NCBI GenBank assembly: GCA_017646885.1
Contig: JAGCLR010000363.1
Coordinates: 1 to 64,000, forward strand
Reading direction: 5' to 3'
DNA length: 64,000 bases
From: Methanobrevibacter sp.
GTDB taxonomy: Archaea; Methanobacteriota; Methanobacteria; Methanobacteriales; Methanobacteriaceae
Below, piece after piece: positions 25,192 to 34,800 of this stretch (position 1 is its first letter; every line of letters begins with the position of its first letter). A program made the position numbers and the translations under genes. Below the pieces are notes generated by a model. The model was not told where the DNA came from, did not search any database, and saw only the letters and a program-made list of their open reading frames with translations.

Positions 25192-26751
25192 ATGTCAGTA
25201 TTTATGGGTATACCCTCTTATGGTGTTCCGGATGGTGGTATAGATTCTGATAATATATCATATTCTAATCAATCAATGCAAAATGTATCAACAACAAAAC
25301 AAGCGTTAGACTATTTAATGACAAATAAGGTTACAGTTGTTTCTGGAAAAGGACTATCTGCAAATGATTTTACAAATGCATTGAAAACAAAATTAGATAA
25401 TCTTAAAGAACAAATATCTTTTTCTATTGTTGATAGTTTTCCGGCAGAAGGAGAAGAAGGAGTTCTTTATATAGATACAGATACCGGACTATTTTATGTT
25501 TGGGATAATACTACATCTAAATATGATGTTCTTGTAATGAACATGACAATGACTACTGCTGAATGGGTAACTTGGTTAGCGAATAATCCAACTAAAAAAG
25601 TTATTCCAAAAGGATTAGTTTGTATAGAATTAAAACCAATCACTGGAACTTCTCCCGTTCAATATAAAACATTTGTTAAGGTTGGAGATGGAACAACTGA
25701 ATTCAATAACCTTAAATATGTAACTTATACTGATATGATTGGTGCTACAGATAGTGTTGCAGGTTCAGAAGGTTTAGTTCCGGCACCTGCTGCTGGATAT
25801 GAAGCAAGATATTTAGCCGGAGATGGAACTTGGAAAGAATTAACAAATGGTGCTTTATATAGAGTTAAAGGTGGAACACCTAATGCAGGTGGAGGAACAG
25901 ATATTATTATTGTTGAGAAATCTGTTGACGGTGGTTCTACTTGGAAAATGATATCTGTCACTGGTGAAGATGCACAAATCGGTGCAACAGAAACATTTGA
26001 TCTTGGAATTTTTGCCACAGTTGTTGGAACAGATGATGAAATTGGAAAAATAAAAAGGGCATTACTTCCATCTATGAAACCAGCTACTTCTTCAACTATT
26101 GGTGGAGTTATTGTAGGATCAGATTTCAGTGTATCCAATGATGGAACAATCAGCATTGCAAATTCACCTACCGGTGGGGAACAGACAACATCAAGTCTTA
26201 GAAAATTCACATATGATGCAGATGGTTTAATCACAGGATCTACAGCGGTTTCAGATGAAAATATTGTCAGTTTAATCACATATAACACATCAACATCTAC
26301 ACCTACACTACAATATGTAACCTTAGCTGGTGGAGATGCAACGGTTATAGCAACTCCAGAAACATCTGTCGATACCACAAGTTCTGGAAAGTTGAGTAAA
26401 AACCTAATTACTGCCGGAGCTGTAAATACAGCAGTTGAAGCTATGAAATATACAACTTCTGCTGCTGGATCTGGAAAAACACTGACTGCATTAAGTCAAA
26501 CAGACGGTGTTCTAAGTGCTACATTCGGAGATATTTCTGTTACATCTTCACAAATTAGTAATAAAGATACAACTCTAGTTCAGTCAATATCACTAAATGG
26601 TGGAACCCAAACAACACCTACAAGCGGAAATGTTAATCTAAATGTTGCAACAGGACTACAATATAAAAATAGTTCTGGAACAACTACAGATGCAACAATG
26701 ACAAATGGTAAAATAGATCTAACTGATTTAACTCTTATATTTGTGCCATAA
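25192..26751 (+). CDS. Tail fibre / collagen-like adhesin protein
   Basis: The ATG at 25192 follows AAAGGGTG; an upstream GTG at 25183 lies inside that site. The 519-residue protein is Thr/Ser/Gly rich with little charge, typical of beta-structured fibres. It includes phrases common in phage tail proteins (VLYIDTDTGLFYVWDNTTSKY, split by hydrophobic repeats, and VKVGDGTTEFNNL). Receptor-binding or baseplate-attached role inferred. Confidence 0.7.
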   Translation: MSVFMGIPSYGVPDGGIDSDNISYSNQSMQNVSTTKQALDYLMTNKVTVVSGKGLSANDFTNALKTKLDNLKEQISFSIVDSFPAEGEEGVLYIDTDTGLFYVWDNTTSKYDVLVMNMTMTTAEWVTWLANNPTKKVIPKGLVCIELKPITGTSPVQYKTFVKVGDGTTEFNNLKYVTYTDMIGATDSVAGSEGLVPAPAAGYEARYLAGDGTWKELTNGALYRVKGGTPNAGGGTDIIIVEKSVDGGSTWKMISVTGEDAQIGATETFDLGIFATVVGTDDEIGKIKRALLPSMKPATSSTIGGVIVGSDFSVSNDGTISIANSPTGGEQTTSSLRKFTYDADGLITGSTAVSDENIVSLITYNTSTSTPTLQYVTLAGGDATVIATPETSVDTTSSGKLSKNLITAGAVNTAVEAMKYTTSAAGSGKTLTALSQTDGVLSATFGDISVTSSQISNKDTTLVQSISLNGGTQTTPTSGNVNLNVATGLQYKNSSGTTTDATMTNGKIDLTDLTLIFVP

Positions 26752-26793
26752 GTAATTAACAATCTTATAAAATGTTATTAAAAATTCAATAAA

Positions 26794-26801
26794 TATAAAT
26801 A
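26794..26801 (+). promoter_or_regulatory. Candidate late promoter TATAAATA
   Basis: The box lies upstream of the IS607-type element. It may originally have served the fibre gene that now starts at 29056. The rest of 26752-26942 shows no gene. Confidence 0.4.
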
Positions 26802-26942
26802 TACTGTTTGGATAGTTATACAAAGTTTGTTCTAATATAAGATTTATACTAATTTTTAATCATAAAATATAAAGTTCTTGAACTATATAAGTAACAACAT
26901 AATTTAAGTTGTTAAATATGATTTGAAAGGATTTTATATTTC

Positions 26943-27581
26943 ATGCAAACGGTTTATTTAAGTATTCACAAAGTGGCATCCATTCTTGGGGTCACTCCTC
27001 AAACATTGAGAAAATGGGATGAGTCCGGTTATTTTATCCCGGCTCAAAGACGAGGCAACGGATATAGGTACTATACAAAACAACAGGTTGAAGAATTTTC
27101 GGAAAAGTATAATACTTCTAAAAATTCTTATCGTAAAAATATTGGTTACTGTAGGGTTTCTACATCTAAACAAAAGGATGACCTCCTAAGACAGTGTGAA
27201 AACATTGAACTTTATCTTAAATCATTAAAACAGCCTTATGATATTATAAAAGATATCGGTAGTGGAATCAATTATTCTAAAAAAGGTCTTTGTGAACTTT
27301 TGGAACTTATTTGTAAAAATAAGGTTGACACTGTTTATGTACTTTATAAAGATAGACTTGTAAGATTTGGTTTTGAGTTAATTCAAAAAATAGCAGATTT
27401 ACATGGAACTAATATTGTTATATTAGATAATGAAGACAAAACTAAAGAACAGGAATTAGTAGAAGATCTTATGCAAATAATAACTGTGTTTAGTTGTAGG
27501 TTTCATGGGAAAAGAGCTACAAAAACAAAACAGCTTATGAATGACCTTTTGGAAGAAGATGATTTAGATGTTAAGGGGTAA
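26943..27581 (+). mobile_element. tnpA: IS607-type transposase TnpA (serine recombinase)
   Basis: A 212-residue protein. Residues 5-50 are a MerR-like helix-turn-helix (VASILGVTPQTLRKWDESG, GYRYY). Residues 67-200 are a serine recombinase domain with catalytic Ser in GYCRVSTSKQ, then YVLYKDRLVRFG and EQELVEDLMQI. This is the complete IS607 TnpA architecture. IS607 enzymes move the element through a dimeric circular intermediate with little target specificity. The stop overlaps tnpB by 14 bases, so the two form an operon. Confidence 0.92.
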
Positions 27582-28827
27582 GTCTGTAAAATTATTACCA
27601 ACAAAAGAACAGGAACAATTATTTATTCAATTTGCGGGTGCCAGAAGATTCGCTTATAATTGGGCATTATCTAGGGAGATAACAACATTTGAAAATCATG
27701 AAAAGTTTATATCTGTCAATGACTTATGTCATGAAATTGTTATTCTAAAGAAAACAGATGATGATTTCAAATGGTTATTAGATATAAGTTGTGATGTTGT
27801 TAAACAAGCTATAAAAGACTTAGGTAATGCCTATTCCAGATTCTTTAGTATGCAAAAGAAACAAGGTTATCAAAGGTTCACTAAAAACACAATTAAACAT
27901 TCTCAAATCACTGGAAAGAAACTTACATCATATGACATGAATGGACATCCAAAATATAAGAAGAGGTCGAACTGTCAACATTCTTTTCATTTAGATTGTA
28001 TGCAAGTTAAATTCAGGAATAATTATGCGTTTATTCAAAAGATTGGTTTTGTTAAAATAGCAAATAGTAATGTATTTCCACAAGGTAAATCCGGCAAAGA
28101 TTTTAAAATAGCTAATGCTAAGGTTAAATTTGATGGTAAATATTGGGTTCTTTGTGGTGCTGTTGAAACAAATGTTGAAAAATTAACATATGATAAAACG
28201 GAACCGCTTGGAGTTGACGTAGGATTAAAGGATACTGCTATTCTATCAAATGGAATTAAATATAAAAATATAAATAAAACACAGAAAGTGAAAAAACTTG
28301 AAAAGAGAAAAAAGCGACTACAAAAACAGTGTTCAAGAAAATATGATATGAATAATAAAAACAAGTCATATAAAAAGACACATAACATAGTCAAACTTGA
28401 AAAACAAATAAGGTTAATAGACAGAAAATTATCAAACATAAGAAAAGATTATCGACATCAAATAACAACACAAATTGTAAAGAGAAATCCAATCTTCATA
28501 TGTGTTGAGGATTTGAATGTTGAAGGAATGAAAAGAAACAAACATCTATCGAAATCAGTTTCTGATCAAGGACTAGGATATATTTTATCATACTTTGAAT
28601 ATAAATGTGATCAATATGATATCACGCTATATAAAGCAGATAGATTTTATTCATCCTCTAAAACCTGTTCGTGTTGTGGGAATATTAAAAATGATCTAAA
28701 ACTATCGGATAGAATTTATAAATGTTCTATTTGTGGAACTGTAATTGATAGAGACATAAATGCTGCCATAAACCTCAGAGAATATGGTCAACAAATATTT
28801 AATAAATCTATAAATCAAGCATCCTAA
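27568..28827 (+). CDS. tnpB: TnpB RNA-guided nuclease, canonical (IS607 partner)
   Basis: A 419-residue TnpB with an intact RuvC triad: D217 (GVDVG), E314 (CVEDLN) and D396 (DRDINAA). Between the last two lies a C4 zinc ribbon (CSCCGN near 368, CSICG near 386). TnpB enzymes cut DNA guided by an omega-RNA from the element's right end and help retain the element. Ending and overlap with tnpA are typical. It differs strongly from the two other tnpB genes in this window. Confidence 0.92.
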   Translation: MLRGKSVKLLPTKEQEQLFIQFAGARRFAYNWALSREITTFENHEKFISVNDLCHEIVILKKTDDDFKWLLDISCDVVKQAIKDLGNAYSRFFSMQKKQGYQRFTKNTIKHSQITGKKLTSYDMNGHPKYKKRSNCQHSFHLDCMQVKFRNNYAFIQKIGFVKIANSNVFPQGKSGKDFKIANAKVKFDGKYWVLCGAVETNVEKLTYDKTEPLGVDVGLKDTAILSNGIKYKNINKTQKVKKLEKRKKRLQKQCSRKYDMNNKNKSYKKTHNIVKLEKQIRLIDRKLSNIRKDYRHQITTQIVKRNPIFICVEDLNVEGMKRNKHLSKSVSDQGLGYILSYFEYKCDQYDITLYKADRFYSSSKTCSCCGNIKNDLKLSDRIYKCSICGTVIDRDINAAINLREYGQQIFNKSINQAS

Positions 28828-28957
28828 AAGCGATTTATAGATATGTACTGCGAACGCATCGCAGGAATTTAAGCCTTTGGAGCGTTATATCAAACGAGAG
28901 TAGCTTATTGCAAAATCGAACGCTATGAAGAAGGAATATAAAGAAATACATAAAACT
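28804..28957 (+). ncRNA. TnpB omega-RNA with 3' guide
   Basis: Strong nested structure starts at the end of tnpB: ATCTATAAATC (28806-28816) pairs with GATTTATAGAT (28832-28842); CTGCGA (28848-28853) with TCGCAG (28859-28864); AGCGTT (28881-28886) with AACGCT (28919-28924). The scaffold appears to end with GAAGAAGGAAT (28927-28937), the usual 3' form of TnpB RNAs. The guide would begin near 28938. Ends are inferred. Confidence 0.65.
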
Positions 28958-29055
28958 TTAGTAGCTTTTATTATTGTTTTATGTTGCGTAAAATTAAAAG
29001 CACTCTCATTAGAATATTATTTTGAGAGTACATCTATAAAGAGGTGATTATTAAG

Positions 29056-31029
29056 ATGGAAATGAAAATAAAATCACAGGTACAATTTAATGATGATTTG
29101 TCTCAAAGATCGAATATTGTTTCAGGGGATAGTTTATCGAATTCATTTGCAAAAATTCATCATGATTTAAATGATTATGAAATTGCAGCAAACATAGCAG
29201 CAAATGATAGACCGAAAAATTTACTATATATTCATGATATTCTGTCTGATAGTGTTTCAACTGCAACAGAAGAAATATTGGGTTATCCTATTGAAGCCGG
29301 AACATATGTGTATAGTGCAGAAATTTATACCGTTCAAAATCCAAGTGTTGCAAATGTTACAAAAATAGAATTTCTAGGAGCGGATGGAAATACAGTTGTT
29401 GGAACTTGCAATATAGCTTGCGATACTAAAAAAGAAGAGCATATAAATGTAACATTATCAGATGAAGCATATTATATAAAATATTACAGAGATACTTATT
29501 CTTCCGAAACAGTTGGTTATTTAAAAACTTCAAAACAAATGATTTGTCTACCAAATGTTTATGCTGCTTTTCCAGAATATACTATGTATGCTCCATCCCT
29601 AGGAGAAACATTTTTAGAAGTGGAAGATTCTGTAAAAACATATGATGTTCAAGACACATATAATTCTTCAAGTTATAAAGCAATTAGTGGTAAAGGTGTT
29701 GCTGCTGCATTGGAGACTTTAGATGTTTTATCTGTTGGGGGCAGTGGCAAGTACATTTCTGCAATCAAAGAGACAGACGGGAAAATTGAAGCAACTGCTG
29801 AAACTATGGATACAACCCCCACAGAAAACAGTACAGTGCCAGTGACAAGCGGCGGTGTAGCGGCAAGTCAGGCGTTGCAAGAAACTGAAATCGGCATCGT
29901 TGCAAACGCAGGGGCGAAGAATTATTGTCCTTATAATAGCTTGACTGCCGACAGTGCCAAAACAATTATTGATAAACAGCCTATCAATCTTCCGGCAGGA
30001 ACTTATGTGCTGAGTTGTTCAGTAACAGCATCAACTAACTCTATTGCTGTTAGACTTCTTAAAGACGACACATCGTTATGGAATAAAACGATATCCAATA
30101 CCGGCGGATTGATAACTGAAGAATTAACGATAACGGATAATGCTAATCAGATAACATTATATACCGGAGTTGCGAACACAATAAGCAATATCATGATCCG
30201 TTCCGCCGCAATATCCGATGCCTCCTATCAGCCTTACGCCAAAACTAACCGCGAACTTACGGTCGCAGAGGATGAGGATAGAGCAGCACTGATTCAGCAG
30301 GTTGATGCGGGAGCGAAGAATCTCAGTCCGGTTGCTAGCGGTGGTAACGGAGCACAAAATTTTTTCCAATCGGATGTTTTCGATTTTCCGGCGGGAAACT
30401 ACATTTTGTATCTCGGCAATATCACGACAGACGCGACCGGCAATGTGAACCAAGTCGCATTTTACGGAGCAGATTCGCAGAATGTCGGTGAATCGCAGTA
30501 TTACTACATAAGTCGCGGAAATGGCGTTTATATCCCGTTTGTTGTGACAGCGGAGTGTAAGTATGTCCGGATATATGCAGGCAGCAATAACAGCGGTTCG
30601 GCTGGTAAAACAATGACATTTACAAATATGATGATCTGCACCGCCGCAGATTGGGCTGTATCGCAGAAGTTTGTACCGTATGCGCCGACAAACAGAGAGT
30701 TATACGAGATGATTCAGGCGCTGCAAAACGGGGGGATTGTTAATCTTGTGTACGGTATGGGAGAAGAAATCCCGAATAACAGTGATCTTGATGATTATAA
30801 AACGCCGGGTACGTTCTATGTTCTTAATAATACAAATGCATCAACGATAGCTAATAAGCCGATTGGTGGTAGTGGCTTTAGACTTATCGTTTCGTTCACA
30901 AGTGCGACTAACCGCCAGAGACAAGAATTTTACAAGCCGAACACCCCAGATGTTATTTATATCAGAAATATTGGTACAGACGGGAATTGGAGTGGTTGGT
31001 ATCAGTTTAACGGAACCGCAGTAACCTAA
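29056..31029 (+). CDS. Tail fibre / receptor-binding protein, second copy
   Basis: The ATG at 29056 follows GAGGTGATT; GTG 29044 is part of that site. The 657-residue protein has the same N-terminal anchor as the 1747 fibre (KIKSQVQFNDDLSQR, FAKIHHDLND). Three modules follow, opening with PKNLL, GAKNY and GAKNL and closing with IMIR...YQPY or MICTAADWAVSQKF. It ends in a pyocin-knob segment (YGMGEEIPNNSDLDDYKTP...GWYQF). Base composition becomes GC-richer after about 29800, as in the first fibre, pointing to module exchange. It probably binds a host-surface glycan. Confidence 0.85.
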   Translation: MEMKIKSQVQFNDDLSQRSNIVSGDSLSNSFAKIHHDLNDYEIAANIAANDRPKNLLYIHDILSDSVSTATEEILGYPIEAGTYVYSAEIYTVQNPSVANVTKIEFLGADGNTVVGTCNIACDTKKEEHINVTLSDEAYYIKYYRDTYSSETVGYLKTSKQMICLPNVYAAFPEYTMYAPSLGETFLEVEDSVKTYDVQDTYNSSSYKAISGKGVAAALETLDVLSVGGSGKYISAIKETDGKIEATAETMDTTPTENSTVPVTSGGVAASQALQETEIGIVANAGAKNYCPYNSLTADSAKTIIDKQPINLPAGTYVLSCSVTASTNSIAVRLLKDDTSLWNKTISNTGGLITEELTITDNANQITLYTGVANTISNIMIRSAAISDASYQPYAKTNRELTVAEDEDRAALIQQVDAGAKNLSPVASGGNGAQNFFQSDVFDFPAGNYILYLGNITTDATGNVNQVAFYGADSQNVGESQYYYISRGNGVYIPFVVTAECKYVRIYAGSNNSGSAGKTMTFTNMMICTAADWAVSQKFVPYAPTNRELYEMIQALQNGGIVNLVYGMGEEIPNNSDLDDYKTPGTFYVLNNTNASTIANKPIGGSGFRLIVSFTSATNRQRQEFYKPNTPDVIYIRNIGTDGNWSGWYQFNGTAVT

Positions 31030-31132
31030 AATGATTCAGGAGATTTAATCCGGAACGTGCAGTTTGTCTTACTTCACACTGTCCGAAAACATCTCAAGTG
31101 TGCGATATTATAAAGAAAGGATGATATTATAT

Positions 31133-31468
31133 ATGACATCCACAACATACAGAATTAAATTAAATGATGGGACTATTATTGAAAATCTAATTTTGAATAA
31201 TGATACATATATTTGTAATCTTACATTATCGGAGGAATTATTTTCAGATGTGAATCTTGTTCATGTTGAAATTACAAAAATAACCGAAATTGATAATGAA
31301 GTTTATGAAGTCACAACTAATTATTCAAACATGAAATTAGTTCAATTCCAAACATATTTAACTCAATCTTGGTTTATAATTAAACAAAAAACAAGTCAAG
31401 AATTAGCTTTAGAAGATGTAACTGCAAAATTAGATTTTATTGCAATGATGGAGGATATTGAGCTATGA
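31133..31468 (+). CDS. Conserved phage tail-region protein preceding XkdX
   Basis: The ATG at 31133 is preferred; AAAGAAAGG lies 12 bases upstream. The 111-residue protein (RIKLNDGTIIENL, ITEIDNEVYEV) has the form of small proteins found next to XkdX in Bacillota phages. Overlaps the XkdX start by 4 bases. Exact role unknown, probably tail or baseplate. Confidence 0.6.
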   Translation: MTSTTYRIKLNDGTIIENLILNNDTYICNLTLSEELFSDVNLVHVEITKITEIDNEVYEVTTNYSNMKLVQFQTYLTQSWFIIKQKTSQELALEDVTAKLDFIAMMEDIEL

Positions 31469-31611
31469 GTAAGAATTTTGAAAAAGTAAAAAGATATTAT
31501 GATCTTGAACTTTGGGATATTGAGAAGGTTTATTCTGCCGTTGGAAAATGGATTACAGAAGAAGAATTTGAACTAATCACCGGAGAAAAATATTTGAATA
31601 ATGAAAAATAA
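31465..31611 (+). CDS. xkdX: XkdX family protein
   Basis: A 48-residue protein, MSKNFEKVKRYYDLELW..., whose central phrase VGKWITEEEFELITGEKY is the XkdX signature. XkdX proteins lie at the end of tail operons in PBSX-like phages; their function is not established. It overlaps the previous gene and is followed directly by a terminator. Confidence 0.85.
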   Translation: MSKNFEKVKRYYDLELWDIEKVYSAVGKWITEEEFELITGEKYLNNEK

Positions 31612-31618
31612 AATTAAA

Positions 31619-31648
31619 CCCACTGGATCAAATTCCAGTGGGTTTTTC
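31619..31648. terminator. Bidirectional intrinsic terminator
   Basis: The stem CCCACTGGA / TCCAGTGGG has a T run on the + side and an A-rich 5' flank, so it can serve both the fibre operon and the converging leftward gene. Confidence 0.85.
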
Positions 31649-31912
31649 TTAATCAATAACTTCTCTAAATACATAAACAGGAACTGAAATTTTATTACAA
31701 TCTTCAGTAAGCCACCAAGTATTTTCCCATTCATCCATTCCAATAGTTTTTCCAAATCCATGGTACATAAATTTATACTCATCTGTTTTACTAATTGTAT
31801 CTGTATACAATTCTCTTTTTGCAATTTCTTCCGCTTCTTGTTCAGAACAATAATCCTTTCTTACAGCAAGAAGATATCCTTTATCATCTGCGAATTTCAT
31901 GTAATTGGTCAT
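31649..31912 (-). CDS. Hypothetical protein (leftward cassette)
   Basis: The ATG at 31912 follows AAAGGATT. An 87-residue soluble product (MTNYMKFADDKGYLLAV...). Downstream of, and probably co-transcribed with, the membrane protein gene at 32741. Function unknown. Confidence 0.6.
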   Translation of the reverse strand: MTNYMKFADDKGYLLAVRKDYCSEQEAEEIAKRELYTDTISKTDEYKFMYHGFGKTIGMDEWENTWWLTEDCNKISVPVYVFREVID

Positions 31913-31937
31913 TTTAATCAAATCCTTTCCTTAGTTT

Positions 31938-32741
31938 TTAATTAACGATATAGCAATTTATATTGCCAATAACACCTTGATCTTTAAACGGACAGTTATT
32001 TTTGTAATCATAGTAAAAATCAATTACATCATAACTTGCACAACAATCATCGACAAAATAATATCCATTCATATCTGGATAATCAGGAATTTCAAGATAA
32101 ACCACTGTGTGAGAACCATGTCTATAACCATATAAATTATAGATATATCTGCAAGCTACAGAACCCCTTATAGTGTAAGTACCAACGGAACAATCTACCA
32201 ATGTTCTTCCAGAACCACCTTTAACACCAGTTTGTTCATAGCAATAGTATGTTCCTTTTGAGAATGTTTTTACAAATTCCTTATTGATAATTTCATCCTC
32301 GACTGAAAGAGTAGTTGTATATGTTGTTTGTGGTAAATTCAACGCAGTTGTTTTTATAGTAGTTTTTGTTTTATCGGGGACTACAATAATATCATAATCA
32401 GTAATTACAATAATTGGATCAGGGGCTTTAGTTGTAACTGTCCATCCGATAAATGTTGTATATGCCGGATCATAAGATGTTTCAGTTGTTATCTCTGTTT
32501 CAGAAGTAGTTGTTAGTCTTGTTATATTGTTGCTTGATGTATAACTTGTATTAGCTGTTATACAGTTTGTAGTTTCAGAAACAGTTGTTGTAATCTCCGG
32601 AATGGAACTACTTTCATAAGGTTCTACAGGCTTAATTCCAAAAAGCAGATATACTATTATTAAAATAAGAGTGATTATAGAACAAATGATGTTAATCACC
32701 GCCTGAATCATCGCATGACTCATTTTTTCATTATTCTTCAA
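31938..32741 (-). CDS. Membrane-anchored Thr-rich protein with 3D/double-psi-barrel-like domain
   Basis: The TTG at 32741 is favoured by GAGGAAG 8 bases before it. There is one transmembrane helix (IICSIITLILIIVYLLFG, about residues 16-35), then a long Thr/Ser-rich stalk typical of surface proteins. A C-terminal domain follows, with PDYPDMNGYYFVDDC and IDFYYDY, which resemble the 3D domain of RpfB/YabE-type and RlpA-like proteins. The protein is likely displayed on the host surface. A cell-wall or superinfection-exclusion role is speculation. Confidence 0.55.
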   Translation of the reverse strand: MKNNEKMSHAMIQAVINIICSIITLILIIVYLLFGIKPVEPYESSSIPEITTTVSETTNCITANTSYTSSNNITRLTTTSETEITTETSYDPAYTTFIGWTVTTKAPDPIIVITDYDIIVVPDKTKTTIKTTALNLPQTTYTTTLSVEDEIINKEFVKTFSKGTYYCYEQTGVKGGSGRTLVDCSVGTYTIRGSVACRYIYNLYGYRHGSHTVVYLEIPDYPDMNGYYFVDDCCASYDVIDFYYDYKNNCPFKDQGVIGNINCYIVN

Positions 32742-32777
32742 AGATGAACACTTCCTCAAATTAAATTTTACAAATAT

Positions 32778-32806
32778 ATTATAACATAATGGAAATCAAA
32801 TGTCAA
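32778..32806 (-). promoter_or_regulatory. Leftward sigma-70 promoter (P13)
   Basis: On the minus strand: TTGACA (32806-32801), 17-base spacer, TATAAT (32783-32778), same consensus as the rightward promoters. It reads into the 32741-31649 cassette. Confidence 0.8.
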
Positions 32807-32946
32807 GTGTTTTCAGAAAATTTTTTAATTTAACAAAATAGTCAGATTACTGAAATATCAAGTTAAATACGGAATTTATTACAGAAAAATATACTATATA
32901 TATGTAAAGGTGAAATTCTACATTTTCAAGAAAGGAATGATTATAT

Positions 32947-34491
32947 ATGGCAAATGTGTTAATGAAAGGTATTGACGTTTCTACTTATCAGAAGAATGTT
33001 GATTACAACAAACTAAAAGCATCTGGGTATAACTTTGTTATTATTCGAGCTGGTGTAGGAAGATATGCTTCTCAAAAAGATGATGAATTTGAAACACATT
33101 ATAAAAATGCAAAGGCAGCGGGTCTTCATGTAGGTGCATATTGGTATTCTTATGCATTAACAGATGATACCTGTACTCTTTCAACATCAGATTGGGCAAA
33201 AGCAGAAGCAAATGCTTTTAAAACTGTAATCGCAGGAAAACAATTTGATATGCCTGTATTCTATGACTTAGAAGAACAAAAAGCATTTCAAAAAGGTGCA
33301 TACGCAATGGATCTTCTAGCAAGAACATTTTGTTCACAGATGGAAGCATACGGTTATTGGTGCGGTATTTATGGTGGTCAATATTTAGCAGAAAATCTAT
33401 TATCTCAAAACACAGTTAATAGATATTCTTTCTGGTTAGCTCAATATGTTAAAAACCCAATGTATAAGGGAAATTATGGTATTTGGCAATATAATGTAGC
33501 TGGAGCTGATCCTTCAAATAATCCATGGGGAGTTCCAAATGTTCCTGGAGTAAACGGACAATGTGATATGGATAATTGTTATGTTGATTATCCAACTCAA
33601 ATAATTGCTAAAGGTTTAAACGGTTATTCAAAACCAACACCTACTCCTACCCCCACACCTACCCCCAAAGTTCCAATTTTAAAGGTATATAATCCAAGAA
33701 CAGTTATTCCAGAGAGTGGTAATAAATATTATAATAGCACCGCTGCTGGTGGGTATGCAGTTGGAACTATTCTAGGAAATCCATTACAACCTGGACTAAA
33801 TGTTTTGAACAACTGTGTTGGGTATGCAGCATCTAGATTTAATGAAATTATAAATCAAGGAAAATGGTTATTCTTACAATATCCACCAAACGCAGAGGAT
33901 TTTATAGACCATGCAAAGGCACAAGGGTTAGAAATTTCACAAACTCCATCATTAGGTTCTGTTATAGTTTGGGCAAAAGGAAAGACACATTATAGTTCAG
34001 ACGGAGCAGGTCATGTGGCAATCGTTGAAAAAATAGAATACGACGGTAATCATAATCCTGTTAAAATTGTTACATCTGAATCTGGATATGGATGCACAAA
34101 CCCATTCTGGTTATCTACAAGAACAAATGCTGATAAAAATTGGGGTGCCGGATCTAGTTATACATTTTTAGGATTTATTAAGAATCCAGCTGTTGATGAA
34201 ACAACTAAATATGAAGAGGTTAAACCTGATGAACCGGACGACAATGTGCTTGTTAATCCATATAAAGAACCGACAAAAATAGTAAAAGAAGGTTCTAGCG
34301 GCGATGATGTCAGATGGTTACAATGGTATTTAACAGAATATAAATACTATAATGACGGTATTAGTGGAACATTTGATATATTTACTCTTGGAGCATTACT
34401 TGCATTCCAGTTTAAGAATGGTTTAGATGTTGACGGAATATGTGGAGACGCAACCAAAAAAGCACTAAAGAATTACATCACATTTTTATAA
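32947..34491 (+). CDS. Endolysin: GH25 lysozyme + CHAP + PG_binding_1
   Basis: A 514-residue three-domain lysin. Residues 5-220 are a GH25 muramidase (GIDVSTYQ, D108-L-E110 in FYDLEEQ, GIWQYN). A PTPTPTPTPTP linker follows at about 232-243. Residues 275-415 are a CHAP amidase/endopeptidase with Cys near 289 (NNCVGYAASR) and His near 356 (GAGHVAIVE). Residues 448-510 are a peptidoglycan-binding domain (GSSGDDVRWLQWYL, GTFDIFTLGALLAFQ). No signal peptide, so release needs a holin; the likely one lies 10 kb downstream. Confidence 0.92.
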   Translation: MANVLMKGIDVSTYQKNVDYNKLKASGYNFVIIRAGVGRYASQKDDEFETHYKNAKAAGLHVGAYWYSYALTDDTCTLSTSDWAKAEANAFKTVIAGKQFDMPVFYDLEEQKAFQKGAYAMDLLARTFCSQMEAYGYWCGIYGGQYLAENLLSQNTVNRYSFWLAQYVKNPMYKGNYGIWQYNVAGADPSNNPWGVPNVPGVNGQCDMDNCYVDYPTQIIAKGLNGYSKPTPTPTPTPTPKVPILKVYNPRTVIPESGNKYYNSTAAGGYAVGTILGNPLQPGLNVLNNCVGYAASRFNEIINQGKWLFLQYPPNAEDFIDHAKAQGLEISQTPSLGSVIVWAKGKTHYSSDGAGHVAIVEKIEYDGNHNPVKIVTSESGYGCTNPFWLSTRTNADKNWGAGSSYTFLGFIKNPAVDETTKYEEVKPDEPDDNVLVNPYKEPTKIVKEGSSGDDVRWLQWYLTEYKYYNDGISGTFDIFTLGALLAFQFKNGLDVDGICGDATKKALKNYITFL

Positions 34492-34549
34492 AATAATGTA
34501 AGTATTTATAATATTTTTGCTTATATTATTTATAAAAATCCGCTTAAAA

Positions 34550-34800
34550 GTGATGTCAGACTAAGTTTTAAGAAATTAAAACTACGATTTTTAAGTCAAA
34601 ACACCTTCAGTTGTCGCCTCAGACTGTTGCTCTGTTAATTTGTATTAAGTTAGGTGCGGTTAAAATTTGCCTTGTGTGCAGATTGTAAAAAGCTTAAAAA
34701 TCATTGTCGAGAGGAAGACGGATTCTAAATTTGGTAACAGAATTTGGATACGCATTACCTACAAATTTTTGTAGAGTTTATATAAGGAGTTCCTTATTTT
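34550..34800 (+). ncRNA. IscB omega-RNA (HEARO-type), upstream of iscB
   Basis: IscB guide RNAs lie directly 5' of the gene. This 300-base gap has no gene but strong structure: AGTTTTAA (34564-34571) and TTAAAACT (34576-34583) form a hairpin with a GAAA loop; GATTTTTAAG (34586-34595) pairs with CTTAAAAATC (34693-34702); ATTCT (34721-34725) with AGAAT near 34738; and a hairpin CTACAAATTTTTGTAG lies near 34760. The guide would be at the 5' end, upstream of about 34550. Ends are inferred. Confidence 0.6.

Noticed and set aside
25725..26378. Long minus-strand open frame of 217 codons
   Set aside because: Lies wholly opposite the fibre gene at 25192, with no ribosome binding site and a low-complexity product; a shadow of a Thr/Ser-rich gene.
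26943..27581. Phage integrase of the serine recombinase type
   Set aside because: The MerR-like HTH at the N-terminus, the small size and the overlapping tnpB identify an IS607 transposase; no attachment-site repeats were seen.
33640..33668. Repeat coding PTPTPTPTPTP
   Set aside because: An ordinary linker between endolysin domains, not a mobile or regulatory repeat.
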